A DNA stretch of 64,000 bases from Azospirillum thiophilum (lineage in GTDB: Bacteria > Pseudomonadota > Alphaproteobacteria > Azospirillales > Azospirillaceae): the NCBI RefSeq assembly GCF_001305595.1, contig NZ_CP012402.1, forward strand, positions 703,001-767,000, read 5' to 3'. Of this stretch, positions 35,709 to 44,548 are shown one piece after another. Under the pieces are notes generated by a model. It was given only the letters and a program-made list of their open reading frames with translations. It had not been told where the DNA came from and did not search any database. Position numbers and translations under genes: made by a program. Every line of letters begins with the position of its first letter. Within the stretch, counting starts at the first letter, position 1.

Positions 35709-35743
35709 CCCTAGCCCTCTGCGAGAGTAAGGGAGGGGTAGGG
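35709..35743. terminator. Intercistronic hairpin between hydantoinase and DUF3830 genes
   Basis: CCCTAGCCCTC (35709-35719) and GAGGGGTAGGG (35733-35743) pair with a single mismatch around a 13-nt loop. There is no T tract on the minus strand, so it may attenuate or stabilise the transcript rather than end it. Confidence 0.4.
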
Positions 35744-35775
35744 TGGGGGCGTATGTGGTGGGGTCACGTGTCCCC

Positions 35776-37200
35776 TCAGACCGCCGCCACCTTCGGCCGC
35801 GCCAGATCCGGCGTGTCACAGCGCAGAAAGGCGCCGCGGCCGGGCTGCGCCACGCAGGCGCCTCCCTCCACCACGACTTCGCCGCGCGACAGCACGGTCT
35901 CCGGCCAGCCGGTCACTTCCAGCCCCTCGTAGGGGGTATAATCGACGTTGTGGTGCAGCATGCCGTTGGTGATCGTGACCTTGCGGTCCGGGTCGTAGAT
36001 CACGATGTCAGCGTCGGCGCCGATGGCGAGGCTGCCCTTGCGCGGGTGCAGGCCGTACATCTTGGCCGGGTTGGTGGCGGACAGCTCGACGAAGCGCTGG
36101 AGGCTGATTCGGCCCTTCTTCACCCCTTCGGAGAACAGGATCGGCAGCCGTGTCTCGATGCCCGGCACGCCGTTTGGGATCCAGTTGAAGGGGGTGTCGG
36201 CACCGTGCAGCATCTTGCCCTTGGGGTCCTGGTAGCGGAACGGCGCGTGGTCGGACGACACGATGTGGAAGGTGCCGCCGGCCAGCGCGTCCCAGATGAC
36301 CGCCTGGTTGGCCTTGTCGCGCGGCGGCGGGCTGCAGATGCACTTCGCCCCCTCCATCCCGTGGCCGTGCAGGTCGTGCTCGGTCAGTACCATGTATTGC
36401 GGGCAGGTTTCGGCGTAGATGCGCATGCCGCGGCCCTGCGCCCAGTGGATTTGTTCGATCGCCTCGCGGCCCGAAACATGGACGATCAGGATCGGCACGT
36501 CGGCCAGTTCCGCCATGGCGATGGCGCGATGGGTCGCCTCGCGCTCCACCAACATCGGGCGTGAGTCCGCATGGTATCGCGGCGCGGTATGGCCGGCGGC
36601 GAGCAGCTTGTCGGTCAGCCAGCCGATGAAGTCGGCGTTCTCGGCATGGATCATCGCCATGGCGCCGTCGCGCCGGGCGACGCTGAGCAGTTCCAGCACC
36701 TGCCGGTCGTTGAGCTTCATGTCGTCGTAGGTCATGTAGATCTTGAACGACGTGTAGCCGTCATGGATCAGCGCCGGCAGATCCTGGCCGAGGAGCTGCT
36801 CGGTCGGGTCGCTGACGATGAGGTGGAAGGCGTAGTCGATCACCGCCTTGCCGTCGGCCCGCCGGTGATAGTCGCTCACCGCGTCGCGCAGCGACTGGCC
36901 CTTGAACTGGCAGGCGAAGGGGATGACCGTCGTGGTCCCGCCGCAGGCGGCCGAGCGGGTGCCGGTCTCGAAATCGTCGGCCGACTGCGAGCCATCGCTG
37001 GTCGGCTGGTCGAGGTGGCAATGGCCGTCGACGCCGCCGGGAAGCACCAGCTTGCCGGTCGCGTCGATCTCGCGCACACCCGGCCCGAGCCCGGTGCCGA
37101 TGGCGGCGATGCGGCCGCCGATCACGCCGAGGTCGGCGGCGAACACGTCGGAAGCGGTGGCCAGCGTGCCATGGCGGATCACGGTGTCGAATTGCGGCAT
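35776..37200 (-). CDS. hydA: Dihydropyrimidinase / D-hydantoinase
   Basis: The product is 474 aa. It is a cyclic amidohydrolase: GGVDGHCHLDQP (first metal His pair), TSFKIYMTY with the carboxylated lysine, IVHVSGREAIEQI, AETCPQYMVL, and SSDHAPFRYQDPKGK (catalytic Asp). It opens dihydropyrimidines or 5-substituted hydantoins to N-carbamoyl amino acids, in the cytoplasm with two zinc ions. A carbamoylase gene is not nearby; DUF3830 follows it. It sits in the island with a DapA-family lyase and an amino-acid ABC importer and is preceded by a GntR gene 45 bp upstream, so its natural substrate may be an amino-acid-derived ring. Confidence 0.93.
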   Translation of the reverse strand: MPQFDTVIRHGTLATASDVFAADLGVIGGRIAAIGTGLGPGVREIDATGKLVLPGGVDGHCHLDQPTSDGSQSADDFETGTRSAACGGTTTVIPFACQFKGQSLRDAVSDYHRRADGKAVIDYAFHLIVSDPTEQLLGQDLPALIHDGYTSFKIYMTYDDMKLNDRQVLELLSVARRDGAMAMIHAENADFIGWLTDKLLAAGHTAPRYHADSRPMLVEREATHRAIAMAELADVPILIVHVSGREAIEQIHWAQGRGMRIYAETCPQYMVLTEHDLHGHGMEGAKCICSPPPRDKANQAVIWDALAGGTFHIVSSDHAPFRYQDPKGKMLHGADTPFNWIPNGVPGIETRLPILFSEGVKKGRISLQRFVELSATNPAKMYGLHPRKGSLAIGADADIVIYDPDRKVTITNGMLHHNVDYTPYEGLEVTGWPETVLSRGEVVVEGGACVAQPGRGAFLRCDTPDLARPKVAAV

Positions 37201-37245
37201 GGAACTCTCCCTGGTCCTCGAAGAACGGTTCTTGCGGCGGGGGTC

Positions 37246-37929
37246 TTACAGGAAATAGCCGCCTGGGTTGGCCTCGACGGCGATGGCGCGGCGGGCGTCG
37301 TCCTGAAGGTTGCGCAGATGCGCCAGCATGGCGGCCTTGGCGGCGGCGGCGTCGCGCCGCTCGGCCGCCTCCAGCACCGCCCGGTGTTCGGCGTCGATCT
37401 CACGCTTGCGGTGGAAGGCGCTGGAGATGCGGAACAGGCGGGCGACCACGCGCATCCGCGTGATGGTGTCGGCCAGCGTCTCGTTGCCGCTGACGCGGGC
37501 GAAGAAGCTGTGGAAATGGTTGTCGTAGAGCCAGTGCTGCATGTCGTCCTCGCCGTCCTCCAGCGAGTCCAGCCCGCGCCGCAACTCCGCCAGATCGGCG
37601 TCGCCGATCTGAGGAACCGCCGTCCCGATGGCGTGGCACTCCAGCAGCTCGCGCATCTGCATGCACTCGAAGAACTCGCGGGCCGAGACGATTCGGACCC
37701 GGTAGCTGCGCTCGCTGGTGCGCTCCAGCAGCCCCTCGCCGACCAGCCGGACCAGCGCCTCGCGCATCGGCGTGCGCGACACGTTCAACCGCTCTGCCAG
37801 CCGGCCTTCCGGCACCTCGGCGCCGCCGGGGATCTGGCGACTGAGGATCAGCTCGCGCAGATGCCCATGGGTTTGGTCGCCGAGGTTGGTGGGGCGAGGG
37901 AACAGCGAGTCGGGCGGGGGCGGGGGCAT
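37246..37929 (-). CDS. GntR-family regulator, FCD (FadR) subfamily, first copy
   Basis: The product is 227 aa. The winged helix (LRELILSRQIPGGAEVPEGRLAERLNVSRTPMREAL) is followed by the all-helical FCD ligand domain with metal-type ligands in DNHFHSFF and a final AEHRAVLEAAERRD. Such regulators bind small carboxylates or amino acids. It sits inside the minus-strand operon, 10 bp after the permease gene and 45 bp before the hydantoinase. The likely operator is GTATAC-TAACT-GTATAC at 40575. A second FCD regulator closes the plus-strand arm. Confidence 0.92.
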   Translation of the reverse strand: MPPPPPDSLFPRPTNLGDQTHGHLRELILSRQIPGGAEVPEGRLAERLNVSRTPMREALVRLVGEGLLERTSERSYRVRIVSAREFFECMQMRELLECHAIGTAVPQIGDADLAELRRGLDSLEDGEDDMQHWLYDNHFHSFFARVSGNETLADTITRMRVVARLFRISSAFHRKREIDAEHRAVLEAAERRDAAAAKAAMLAHLRNLQDDARRAIAVEANPGGYFL

Positions 37930-37939
37930 GACAGGTGCC

Positions 37940-38635
37940 TCACTGGCCGTCGACGATCGCGACGTTGCGGTAGGCGCGGCCGAAATGGCGCTCGATGCGG
38001 CGCTGGACGATGTCCCACAGCGAAGTCATCAACAGGTAGTAGAGCGCCGCCACCGTGAACAGCTCCAGCACCATGAAACGCTCCTGGATGAGGAGTTGGG
38101 TGCTGCGCAGCAGTTCCTCCATCGAGATGACCGAGGTGACGGACGTGGTCTTCAAAAGCCCGTTCACGCTGTTGCCGAGTGCGGGAATGATGATGCGGAC
38201 GGCCTGCGGCAGCACGATGTAGGCCATCACCTGGGCCGAGTTCAGCCCGAGCGCGCGGCCGGCGTTGCTCTGCCCGGCGGCGACACCGAGGATGCCGCCA
38301 CGGATGATCTCGGCCAGATAGGCGGCCTCGTTCAGGATCAGGCCGATCAGCGCGGATTCCGTCACCGACAGCTTGATGCCGATCTGCGGCAGGCCGGTGT
38401 AGATGATGATGAGCTGGACCAGCAGCGGCGTGCCGCGGAACACCCAGATGTAGGCTTGTGCCGCCACCGCCACCCAGCGGTAGGGAGACAGCCGCAGCAG
38501 CGCCAGCAGACAGCCGACCACCAGGCCGCCGGCGATTCCCGCGAGCGTCAGCCACAGGGTGGTGAGCGCTCCGCTGAGCAGATACCCGTTGAACAGGTAG
38601 TCGAAGAACCCGTCCCAGTTCCAGCCGCTGGTCAT
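37940..38635 (-). CDS. Polar amino acid ABC transporter permease
   Basis: The product is 231 aa with five membrane helices of the HisMQ type. The permease-ATPase contact motif is EAAYLAEIIRGGILGVAAGQSNAGRALGLN; IWVFRGTPLLVQLIII is also typical. It forms the membrane pore of an importer with the solute-binding protein upstream and the ATPase on the opposite operon (43709). Only one permease gene is present, so it probably works as a homodimer. Order on the minus strand: lyase, solute-binding protein, permease, GntR. Confidence 0.94.
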   Translation of the reverse strand: MTSGWNWDGFFDYLFNGYLLSGALTTLWLTLAGIAGGLVVGCLLALLRLSPYRWVAVAAQAYIWVFRGTPLLVQLIIIYTGLPQIGIKLSVTESALIGLILNEAAYLAEIIRGGILGVAAGQSNAGRALGLNSAQVMAYIVLPQAVRIIIPALGNSVNGLLKTTSVTSVISMEELLRSTQLLIQERFMVLELFTVAALYYLLMTSLWDIVQRRIERHFGRAYRNVAIVDGQ

Positions 38636-38713
38636 TCCGTCAACCTTTCACTCTTGTCCGGCGCACGGGCGGCGACGGGGCCATGCCCCCTGCCGCCGCC
38701 CGTGCCCCGCGTC

Positions 38714-39556
38714 TCACATGCCGGGGCCGTTGACCTTGAAGGCGCCGTCGTTGGGCAGCAGGCCGTATTCGTCCATCAGCTTCTTGTACGAACCGTCCTT
38801 CTGCATGTCGTTGAGGACGGCCACCACGGCCTCGCTCAGCGGCTTGCTTTTCATCGCCAGGGCGACCGGGGTCGGGAACAGGCCGTGCAGGGCGCGGTCG
38901 AAGTCGCCGCGCTTGCTGTATTCCGCCGCCGTCGGATCGATCGCCACCGACGCCTCGGTCTGGCCGGCGCGCAGCGCCTGGTAGGCCGTGGCGAAATTGT
39001 CGAAGGTCTTGATTTCGATCGGCTTCAGCCCCTTGGCCGTCACCATCTTGTCGAGCTCGCGCAGCTTGCGCTCCTCGAAGCCGCCCAGTTCGACGCCGAC
39101 CGGGCGACCCGCCAGATCCTCCGGCTTGACGATCTTCAACGGGTTGCCCTTGGTTACCGAGATGCTGATCGCCTGCGATTCATAATTGATCATCGGCATC
39201 ATCTTGGCCCGCTCCTCGGTCCAGAAGATGCCGGTGTTGATGAGATCCCAGCGGCCGGCCTGGAGGCCGGGGATCATCGCCGAGAACTCGATGCGGACAT
39301 ATTCCAGCGTCAGGCAGAGCCGCTTGGCGATCTCGTTGCCCAGCGTGATGCGCATGCCCTTCAGCTGGCCGCTCGAATCGATGAACTGCATCGGCGGCAG
39401 GGTCGGGTTGGTGGACATCACCAGTGTGCCCGGCTTGACCAGCTCGGAATCGGCAACTGCCGGCTTGCACGCAGCCGACTGGGGTGCGGTTTGGGCGGCT
39501 GCCGGGAGCGCGAACAGGGTCAGGCCGGCGGCGATCAACAGCTTGCGAATGGTCAT
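38714..39556 (-). CDS. Amino-acid ABC transporter solute-binding protein
   Basis: The product is 280 aa from the ATG at 39556, which has GAGAAGGGG upstream. The signal peptide KLLIAAGLTLFALPAAAQ ends before TAPQS. The mature chain matches periplasmic SBP family 3: GTLVMSTNPTLPPMQFID, RITLGNEIAKRL, DLAGRPVGVELGG and KKLMDEYGL near the end. It delivers an amino acid or opine-like ligand to the permease. Two cysteines in the mature part (AACKPA and RLCLT) could pair. Confidence 0.94.
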   Translation of the reverse strand: MTIRKLLIAAGLTLFALPAAAQTAPQSAACKPAVADSELVKPGTLVMSTNPTLPPMQFIDSSGQLKGMRITLGNEIAKRLCLTLEYVRIEFSAMIPGLQAGRWDLINTGIFWTEERAKMMPMINYESQAISISVTKGNPLKIVKPEDLAGRPVGVELGGFEERKLRELDKMVTAKGLKPIEIKTFDNFATAYQALRAGQTEASVAIDPTAAEYSKRGDFDRALHGLFPTPVALAMKSKPLSEAVVAVLNDMQKDGSYKKLMDEYGLLPNDGAFKVNGPGM

Positions 39557-39603
39557 TCTAATCCCCTTCTCTCGTGTTTGGACGGTCCAGCACTTGCACC
39601 CGG

Positions 39604-40524
39604 TCAGCGCCTGGTCCCACCAGCGGGGGAGGCGCCCAGGGAATCGATCAGGCCGTACGCCGCCAGATCGGCGCGCAGGGCCTCGGTATCGCCGGTCGGC
39701 AGCGGCAGGCGCGGCGCACGCGGCGCTCCCACCGGCAGGCCCATCATGCCCAGCCCGGCCTTCGACGCGGCGACGTAGCGGTGGCCGCCGACCCAGCGGA
39801 CGATCGGCAGCATCTTCTTGTAGAGCGCCAGCGCCTGCTCCTTGTCGCTGTGGTCGGCCACCAGCTCGAACAGCCGGGCCGAATCGCGCGGGATCAGGTT
39901 GGAGCAGACCGCGACCCAGCCCTGGGCGCCGAGCCAGAAGGATTCGTAGCCGAGGATGCCGGCGAACACCGTCATGCGGTCGCCGCACAGCTCGATGATG
40001 TCGCGGACCCGCGTCACCTCCAGCGTCGATTCCTTGATGTACAGCACGTTGTCGATCTCGCTCAGCCGCGCGACGATCGGCGGCGTGAGGTCGACGTTGG
40101 CGGTCGCCGGGTTGTTGTAGATCATCACCGGCAGCGAGATCGCCTCGCCGATGCGGCGGTAATGCTCGAACAGTTCGTCCGGGGTCGGCGAACTGTAGTA
40201 GGGCGGGATCACCATGATCCCGTCGGCACCCATCCGCTCGGCTTCCTTGGCGTGGGCGACCGCGTCGCGGGTCCATTCCGCGCCCGTGCCGATCAGCACG
40301 GGCACGCGGCCCGCCGATTCAGCCACGCAGATCTCGATGACCTGGGCCCGCTCCTCCGGGGTCATCGACAGGAACTCGCCGGTGCTGCCGAGCGGGATCA
40401 GCCCGTGGATGCCCTGCTCGATCTGCCAGTTCACCAGCTTCTTGAGCGCCGGAACGTCCACCGCGCCGCCGTCGGCGGTGAAGGGGGTGATCAGGACCGT
40501 GTAGGTGCCGCGCAATGCCGTCAT
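39604..40524 (-). CDS. DapA/NAL-family lyase or deaminase (dihydrodipicolinate-synthase-like)
   Basis: The product is 306 aa from the ATG at 40524 (MTALRGTYTVLITPF), with GGGGGA upstream. The family signature is complete: LGSTGEF, MIYNNPA with the catalytic Tyr region, and LYIKES with the Schiff-base Lys. Members cleave or deaminate 2-keto acids; those in catabolic clusters with imino-acid dehydrogenases often are pyrroline-4-hydroxy-2-carboxylate deaminases, or 5-keto-4-deoxyglucarate dehydratases. True DapA is less likely here because of the transport/oxidase context. It is the first gene of the minus operon, facing the fused dehydrogenase across the operator. Confidence 0.9.
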   Translation of the reverse strand: MTALRGTYTVLITPFTADGGAVDVPALKKLVNWQIEQGIHGLIPLGSTGEFLSMTPEERAQVIEICVAESAGRVPVLIGTGAEWTRDAVAHAKEAERMGADGIMVIPPYYSSPTPDELFEHYRRIGEAISLPVMIYNNPATANVDLTPPIVARLSEIDNVLYIKESTLEVTRVRDIIELCGDRMTVFAGILGYESFWLGAQGWVAVCSNLIPRDSARLFELVADHSDKEQALALYKKMLPIVRWVGGHRYVAASKAGLGMMGLPVGAPRAPRLPLPTGDTEALRADLAAYGLIDSLGASPAGGTRR

Positions 40525-40675
40525 GGGTTCCCCCAAGCTCCTGCCTAATTTTTGACCTTGCCTAAATACTACTCGTATACTAACTGTATACAGGAATCCA
40601 GCGCAAATTGACGCAGCCTTGAAAAGCCCCTCGCCAAACCGTTTCCCACCGCAATCCGGAAAAGCCTTCCCGCCC
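40525..40675. promoter_or_regulatory. Divergent promoter region with GTATAC-N5-GTATAC operator candidate
   Basis: Between the two divergent operons, GTATAC (40575-40580) and GTATAC (40586-40591) are separated by TAACT. This AT-rich symmetrical site resembles FCD-type GntR operators, and two such regulators are encoded in the island. It can control both arms at once. AT-rich -10-like stretches flank it. Confidence 0.65.
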
Positions 40676-43642
40676 ATGCGCCTCGAACATTCCAGCGTCC
40701 GCCGCGACGGCGCCCCCATCGAGATCACCTATGACGGCGAGCGGATTCCCGCGCTGGCCGGGGAGACGGTGGCGGCAGCCCTGGCGGCGTACGGTGTCGC
40801 CGCCTATCGCCACAGCCGCGACGGCGGGCGGCGCGGCCTCTATTGCGGCATGGGCGCCTGCTTCGAATGCCTGGTGACGGTGGACGGCAAAGCCAGCCAG
40901 CGCGCCTGCCTGACCAAGGTGGCGGACGGCCAGACCATCCGCTCGCAGCCGCCGGCCGGCACACCCGAAGATCCGCTGGCCCCGCTGGTGCCGCCGCCGC
41001 AGGGTACGGCGCCGGAAGAGCGGACGCTGGACCTGCTGGTGATCGGAGCCGGCCCGGCCGGTCTGGCCGCGGCGGCGGCCGCTGCGCGGCGCGGTGCCGA
41101 CGTGGTGGTGGTGGACGAGCGGCCGCAGAGCGGCGGCCAGTATTTCAAGCCGCTTGCCCCCTCGCATAACACCGACAAACCGACCGACCGCCAGTTCCGC
41201 TCCGGCCTCGCCCTGGTCGAGGCGGCGAAGCGGGCCGGCGCCACCAGTGTTCAGGAGGCGACGGTGTGGGGCGCCCACGCCCCCGACGAAGTTGTCGCCG
41301 TCGTCGCTGGGCGCGAGACCGTCTACCGGCCACGCCGGCTGGTGATCGCCAGCGGTGCCTACGAGCGGCCGGCGCCCTTCGCGGGCTGGACCCTGCCCGG
41401 CGTGATGACGACCGGCGCCGGCCAGACCCTGGCGCGCGCCTACCGCGTGGCCCCCGGCCGCCGGGTGGTGGTCGCCGGCAACGGCCCGCTCAACCTGCAA
41501 CTGGCCTGCGAGCTGGTGCAGGGGGGTGTCGAGGTGGTCGCCGTTCTGGAAAGCGCGCCGCGCCCGTCGCCCGCCCGCTGGCGCGAGCTGCTGAAGGCGC
41601 TGCGCGCGGCCCCCGGCCTGATCGGTGACGGCGCCCGCTATATGCTGACGCTGCGGCGTGCCGGGGTGCCGATGCTGTGGTCGCACGGCATCGTCGCGGC
41701 AGAGGGCGCGGCAGAGGGCGACGGTCGGCTGGACCATGTGCGCTATGCCCCGCTCGGTGCCGACGGCACGCCGCGGCTGGCCGATGCCGTCAGTGTTCCC
41801 GCCGACGCACTGTGCCTGGGCTACGGCTTCATCCCCTCGACCGAGATCGCCCGCGCGCTCGGCTGCGCCCACCGGCTGGTCGATCGCCATCTCGGCTACC
41901 TCGCCACCGAGACCGAGGTGGACGGCGCCACCAGTCTGCCGGGGGTCTTCGCGGTCGGCGACGGCGTCGATCTCGGCGGCTCACGGGTGGCGCAGGCGCG
42001 GGGCACGCTGGCCGGCATCTCCGCCGCCACCCAGCTCGGCCTGACAGACACGTACCCGGAGGAAAGCCGGCGGACGCTGGCCGACCTGCGACGGGCCGAG
42101 GGCTTCCAGGCCGCGCTGTGGTCGATCTACCGGGCGCCGCCGGTGCGGCTCGGCGCCGTACCCGACGACGCCATGCTGTGCCGCTGCGAGGAGATCACCT
42201 TCGGCCAGGTCCGCGCCGAGATCGCCGCCGGCCATGACAGCCTCGCGGCACTGAAGCGCAACACCCGGCTCGGCATGGGCCGCTGCCAGGGGCGCTACTG
42301 CGCGGCGACCGCCGCACTGCTGCTGGAGCAGGCCACCGGCCGTCCGCGGGCGCCCGAGCAGTATCTGGCGCCGCGCCTGCCGGCCAAGCCGACGCCGGCC
42401 GGCGCCTTTGCCTTCGAGAAGCCGGAATGGGGCGGCCATCAGCGCGCCATCACCCCCAACCTCGCCCGCCCGCTGGAGGACGGCCCGCTGCCTGACCAGG
42501 AGGTAGAGATCCTGATCGTCGGCGGCGGCGTGGTCGGCTCCTGCCTCGCCTATTACCTGACGCAGGCCGGCCGCGACGTGCTGGTGGTCGAGCGCGGCGA
42601 CATCAACCTCCAGGCGTCGGGCGCCAATGCCGGCAGCCTGCATGTCCAGCTCCTGTCCTTCGACTTCGGAGCGCGGGCCGAGGCGGGCGGCGGCCCGGCC
42701 GCGGCGACGCTGACGCTCGGCCCGCGCTCCGTCGCGCTGTGGCGCGAGCTGGAGAAGGCCTGTGGCGCCGATTTCGAGCTGGCCGTCACCGGCGGGCTGA
42801 TGGTCGCCGACAGCCCGGCCGGCATGGAGTTCCTGCGCGCCAAGGCGGCGCTGGAACGGCAATACGGTGTCGAGAACGCGATCATCGACGCAGCCGAGCT
42901 GCGCCGCCTCGCCCCGGCCCTGTCGGACGGGCTGGTCGGTGCCGAATACGCCCCGCAGGAGGGCAAGATCAACCCGCTGCGCGCGACCTACGCCGTGCTG
43001 GAGCAGGCCCGCCGCCAGGGCGCCCGCTTCCTGCGCGGGGTCAACGTCACCGGCATCGCCGCGGCACCCGCCAATGAGGGCGGCGGTTGGCGGGTCGAGA
43101 CCTCGCGCTGCCGCATCCGTGCCAGGCAGATCATCAACGCCAGCGGCCCCTGGGCACGCGAAACCGGGCGGCTGGTCGGCATCGACGTGCCGGTGCACAG
43201 CGCGCCCTTGCAGATGATCGTCACCGAACCGGCGCCCAAGCTGGTCAGCCAGCTCGTCGCTCATGCCGACCGCCATCTCAGCCTGAAGCAGGCCGTCACC
43301 GGCGGGCTGATCATCGGCGGTGCCTGGACCGCCGTCTTCGACCCGGCACGCCGCTTCAACACGGTGTCGCGCTCCAGCATCGAGGGCAACCTGTGGGTCG
43401 CCCGCCATGTGCTGCCGCAGATCGCCGGGCTGCATGTGGTGCGCGCCTGGGCGGCGATGAACATCAACATCGACGGAGCGCCGATCCTCGGCCCGGTGCC
43501 GGGATTGCCGGGATTCTTCAACACGGTGACGTCCAACGGCTTCACCCTGGCCCCGGTCGTCGCCCGCATGACCGCCGACCTGCTGCTGGACGGCCGCACC
43601 GACATCGACCCGACGCCGTTCCTGATCGACCGGTTCCGCTGA
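40676..43642 (+). CDS. Fused 2Fe-2S / FAD-NAD / DAO dehydrogenase (gamma-alpha-beta in one chain)
   Basis: The product is 989... residues counted from the ATG at 40676 (MRLEHSSVRR); TTG 40619 lacks a ribosome site. Residues 1-110: a 2Fe-2S ferredoxin-like unit, Cys57, 62, 65 and 78. About 115-600: an FAD/NAD-binding oxidoreductase (VIGAGPAGLAAAA) ending in a second iron-sulfur-type Cys set, Cys502, 504, 537, 542. About 605-989: a glycine-oxidase/D-amino-acid-oxidase-like flavoprotein (ILIVGGGVVGSCLAYYL, ASGANAGSLH). In octopine/nopaline oxidases and bacterial D-hydroxyproline dehydrogenases these are three subunits; here they are joined. It probably oxidises an imported amino or imino acid, passing electrons to a quinone. 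The ABC ATPase gene follows after 66 bp. Confidence 0.9.
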   Translation: MRLEHSSVRRDGAPIEITYDGERIPALAGETVAAALAAYGVAAYRHSRDGGRRGLYCGMGACFECLVTVDGKASQRACLTKVADGQTIRSQPPAGTPEDPLAPLVPPPQGTAPEERTLDLLVIGAGPAGLAAAAAAARRGADVVVVDERPQSGGQYFKPLAPSHNTDKPTDRQFRSGLALVEAAKRAGATSVQEATVWGAHAPDEVVAVVAGRETVYRPRRLVIASGAYERPAPFAGWTLPGVMTTGAGQTLARAYRVAPGRRVVVAGNGPLNLQLACELVQGGVEVVAVLESAPRPSPARWRELLKALRAAPGLIGDGARYMLTLRRAGVPMLWSHGIVAAEGAAEGDGRLDHVRYAPLGADGTPRLADAVSVPADALCLGYGFIPSTEIARALGCAHRLVDRHLGYLATETEVDGATSLPGVFAVGDGVDLGGSRVAQARGTLAGISAATQLGLTDTYPEESRRTLADLRRAEGFQAALWSIYRAPPVRLGAVPDDAMLCRCEEITFGQVRAEIAAGHDSLAALKRNTRLGMGRCQGRYCAATAALLLEQATGRPRAPEQYLAPRLPAKPTPAGAFAFEKPEWGGHQRAITPNLARPLEDGPLPDQEVEILIVGGGVVGSCLAYYLTQAGRDVLVVERGDINLQASGANAGSLHVQLLSFDFGARAEAGGGPAAATLTLGPRSVALWRELEKACGADFELAVTGGLMVADSPAGMEFLRAKAALERQYGVENAIIDAAELRRLAPALSDGLVGAEYAPQEGKINPLRATYAVLEQARRQGARFLRGVNVTGIAAAPANEGGGWRVETSRCRIRARQIINASGPWARETGRLVGIDVPVHSAPLQMIVTEPAPKLVSQLVAHADRHLSLKQAVTGGLIIGGAWTAVFDPARRFNTVSRSSIEGNLWVARHVLPQIAGLHVVRAWAAMNINIDGAPILGPVPGLPGFFNTVTSNGFTLAPVVARMTADLLLDGRTDIDPTPFLIDRFR

Positions 43643-43708
43643 AACGCCCCCCCTTCCCCCAACGTTCCGGCGCCGCTGCGGCGCCGCCCATCGCCAAGAG
43701 AATCCCTC

Positions 43709-44437
43709 ATGATCGCCATCGAGAATGTCAGCAAGACCTACGGCACCTTCCAGGTCCTGAAGAACTGCACGACCACCGTGCGCAAGGGGGAGGTGGTGGT
43801 GGTCTGCGGCCCCTCCGGGTCGGGCAAGTCGACGCTGATCAAGTGCGTCAACGGGCTTGAGCCCTTCCAGTCCGGCCAGATCAAGGTGGACGGCATCGAC
43901 GTCGGCGCGCGGGCAACCAACATGTCGGCGCTGCGCGCCCGCGTCGGCATGGTGTTCCAGAATTTCGAGCTGTTCCCCCACCTGACCATCATGCAGAACC
44001 TGACGCTGTCTCAGCGCAAGGTGCTGGGCCGCCCGACCGCCGAGGCCGAAGCCAAGGGAGAGGCGCTGCTGGCGCGGGTCGGGCTGGCCAACCAGGCGCA
44101 TAAGTTCCCCGGTCAGCTTTCCGGCGGTCAGCAGCAGCGCGTTGCCATCGCCCGCGCCCTGGCGATGGACCCGATCGCCATACTGTTCGACGAGCCGACC
44201 TCCGCGCTCGACCCGGAGATGATCAATGAGGTGCTCGACGTCATGGTCGAACTCGCCAACGAGGGCATGACGATGATCTGCGTCACCCACGAGATGGGCT
44301 TCGCCCGCAAGGTCGCCCACCGGGTGATCTTCATGGACCATGGCAGCATCATCGAGGATTGCACCAAGGCCGAGTTCTTCGAGACCCAGCGTTCGGAGCG
44401 CGCCGCCCAGTTCCTTGCCAAGATCCTGCAACATTGA
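43709..44437 (+). CDS. Polar amino acid ABC transporter ATP-binding protein
   Basis: The product is 242 aa. It has Walker A GPSGSGKST, Q-loop MVFQNFELFPHLT, signature LSGGQQQRVAIARALAM, Walker B ILFDEPTSALDPEM and the switch histidine in VTHEMGFARKVA. This is the GlnQ/HisP type that drives polar amino-acid uptake, cytoplasmic and peripheral to the membrane. Its solute-binding protein and permease are on the opposite operon of the same island (38.7-39.6 kb), which shows that the two arms work together. The second GntR gene follows. Confidence 0.96.
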   Translation: MIAIENVSKTYGTFQVLKNCTTTVRKGEVVVVCGPSGSGKSTLIKCVNGLEPFQSGQIKVDGIDVGARATNMSALRARVGMVFQNFELFPHLTIMQNLTLSQRKVLGRPTAEAEAKGEALLARVGLANQAHKFPGQLSGGQQQRVAIARALAMDPIAILFDEPTSALDPEMINEVLDVMVELANEGMTMICVTHEMGFARKVAHRVIFMDHGSIIEDCTKAEFFETQRSERAAQFLAKILQH

Positions 44438-44548
44438 GCGAAGCGTCGAGCCACGCCCCGCCGGCTCGCCGGAACGTTCAGAACCTTTGCAGGACAATGA
44501 TCCGTCTGCTTTGTTAGGGAGAGATCAGCGTCAGGGGGCAGGACTGGT

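Noticed and set aside
38714..40276. A single 520-codon ORF covering lyase and solute-binding genes
   Set aside because: The upstream part is a wrong-frame reading of the DapA-family gene; the true solute-binding protein starts at 39556 with ribosome site and signal peptide.
41981..44497. An 838-codon minus-strand ORF
   Set aside because: Antisense to the fused dehydrogenase and ABC ATPase genes, which carry full motif sets.
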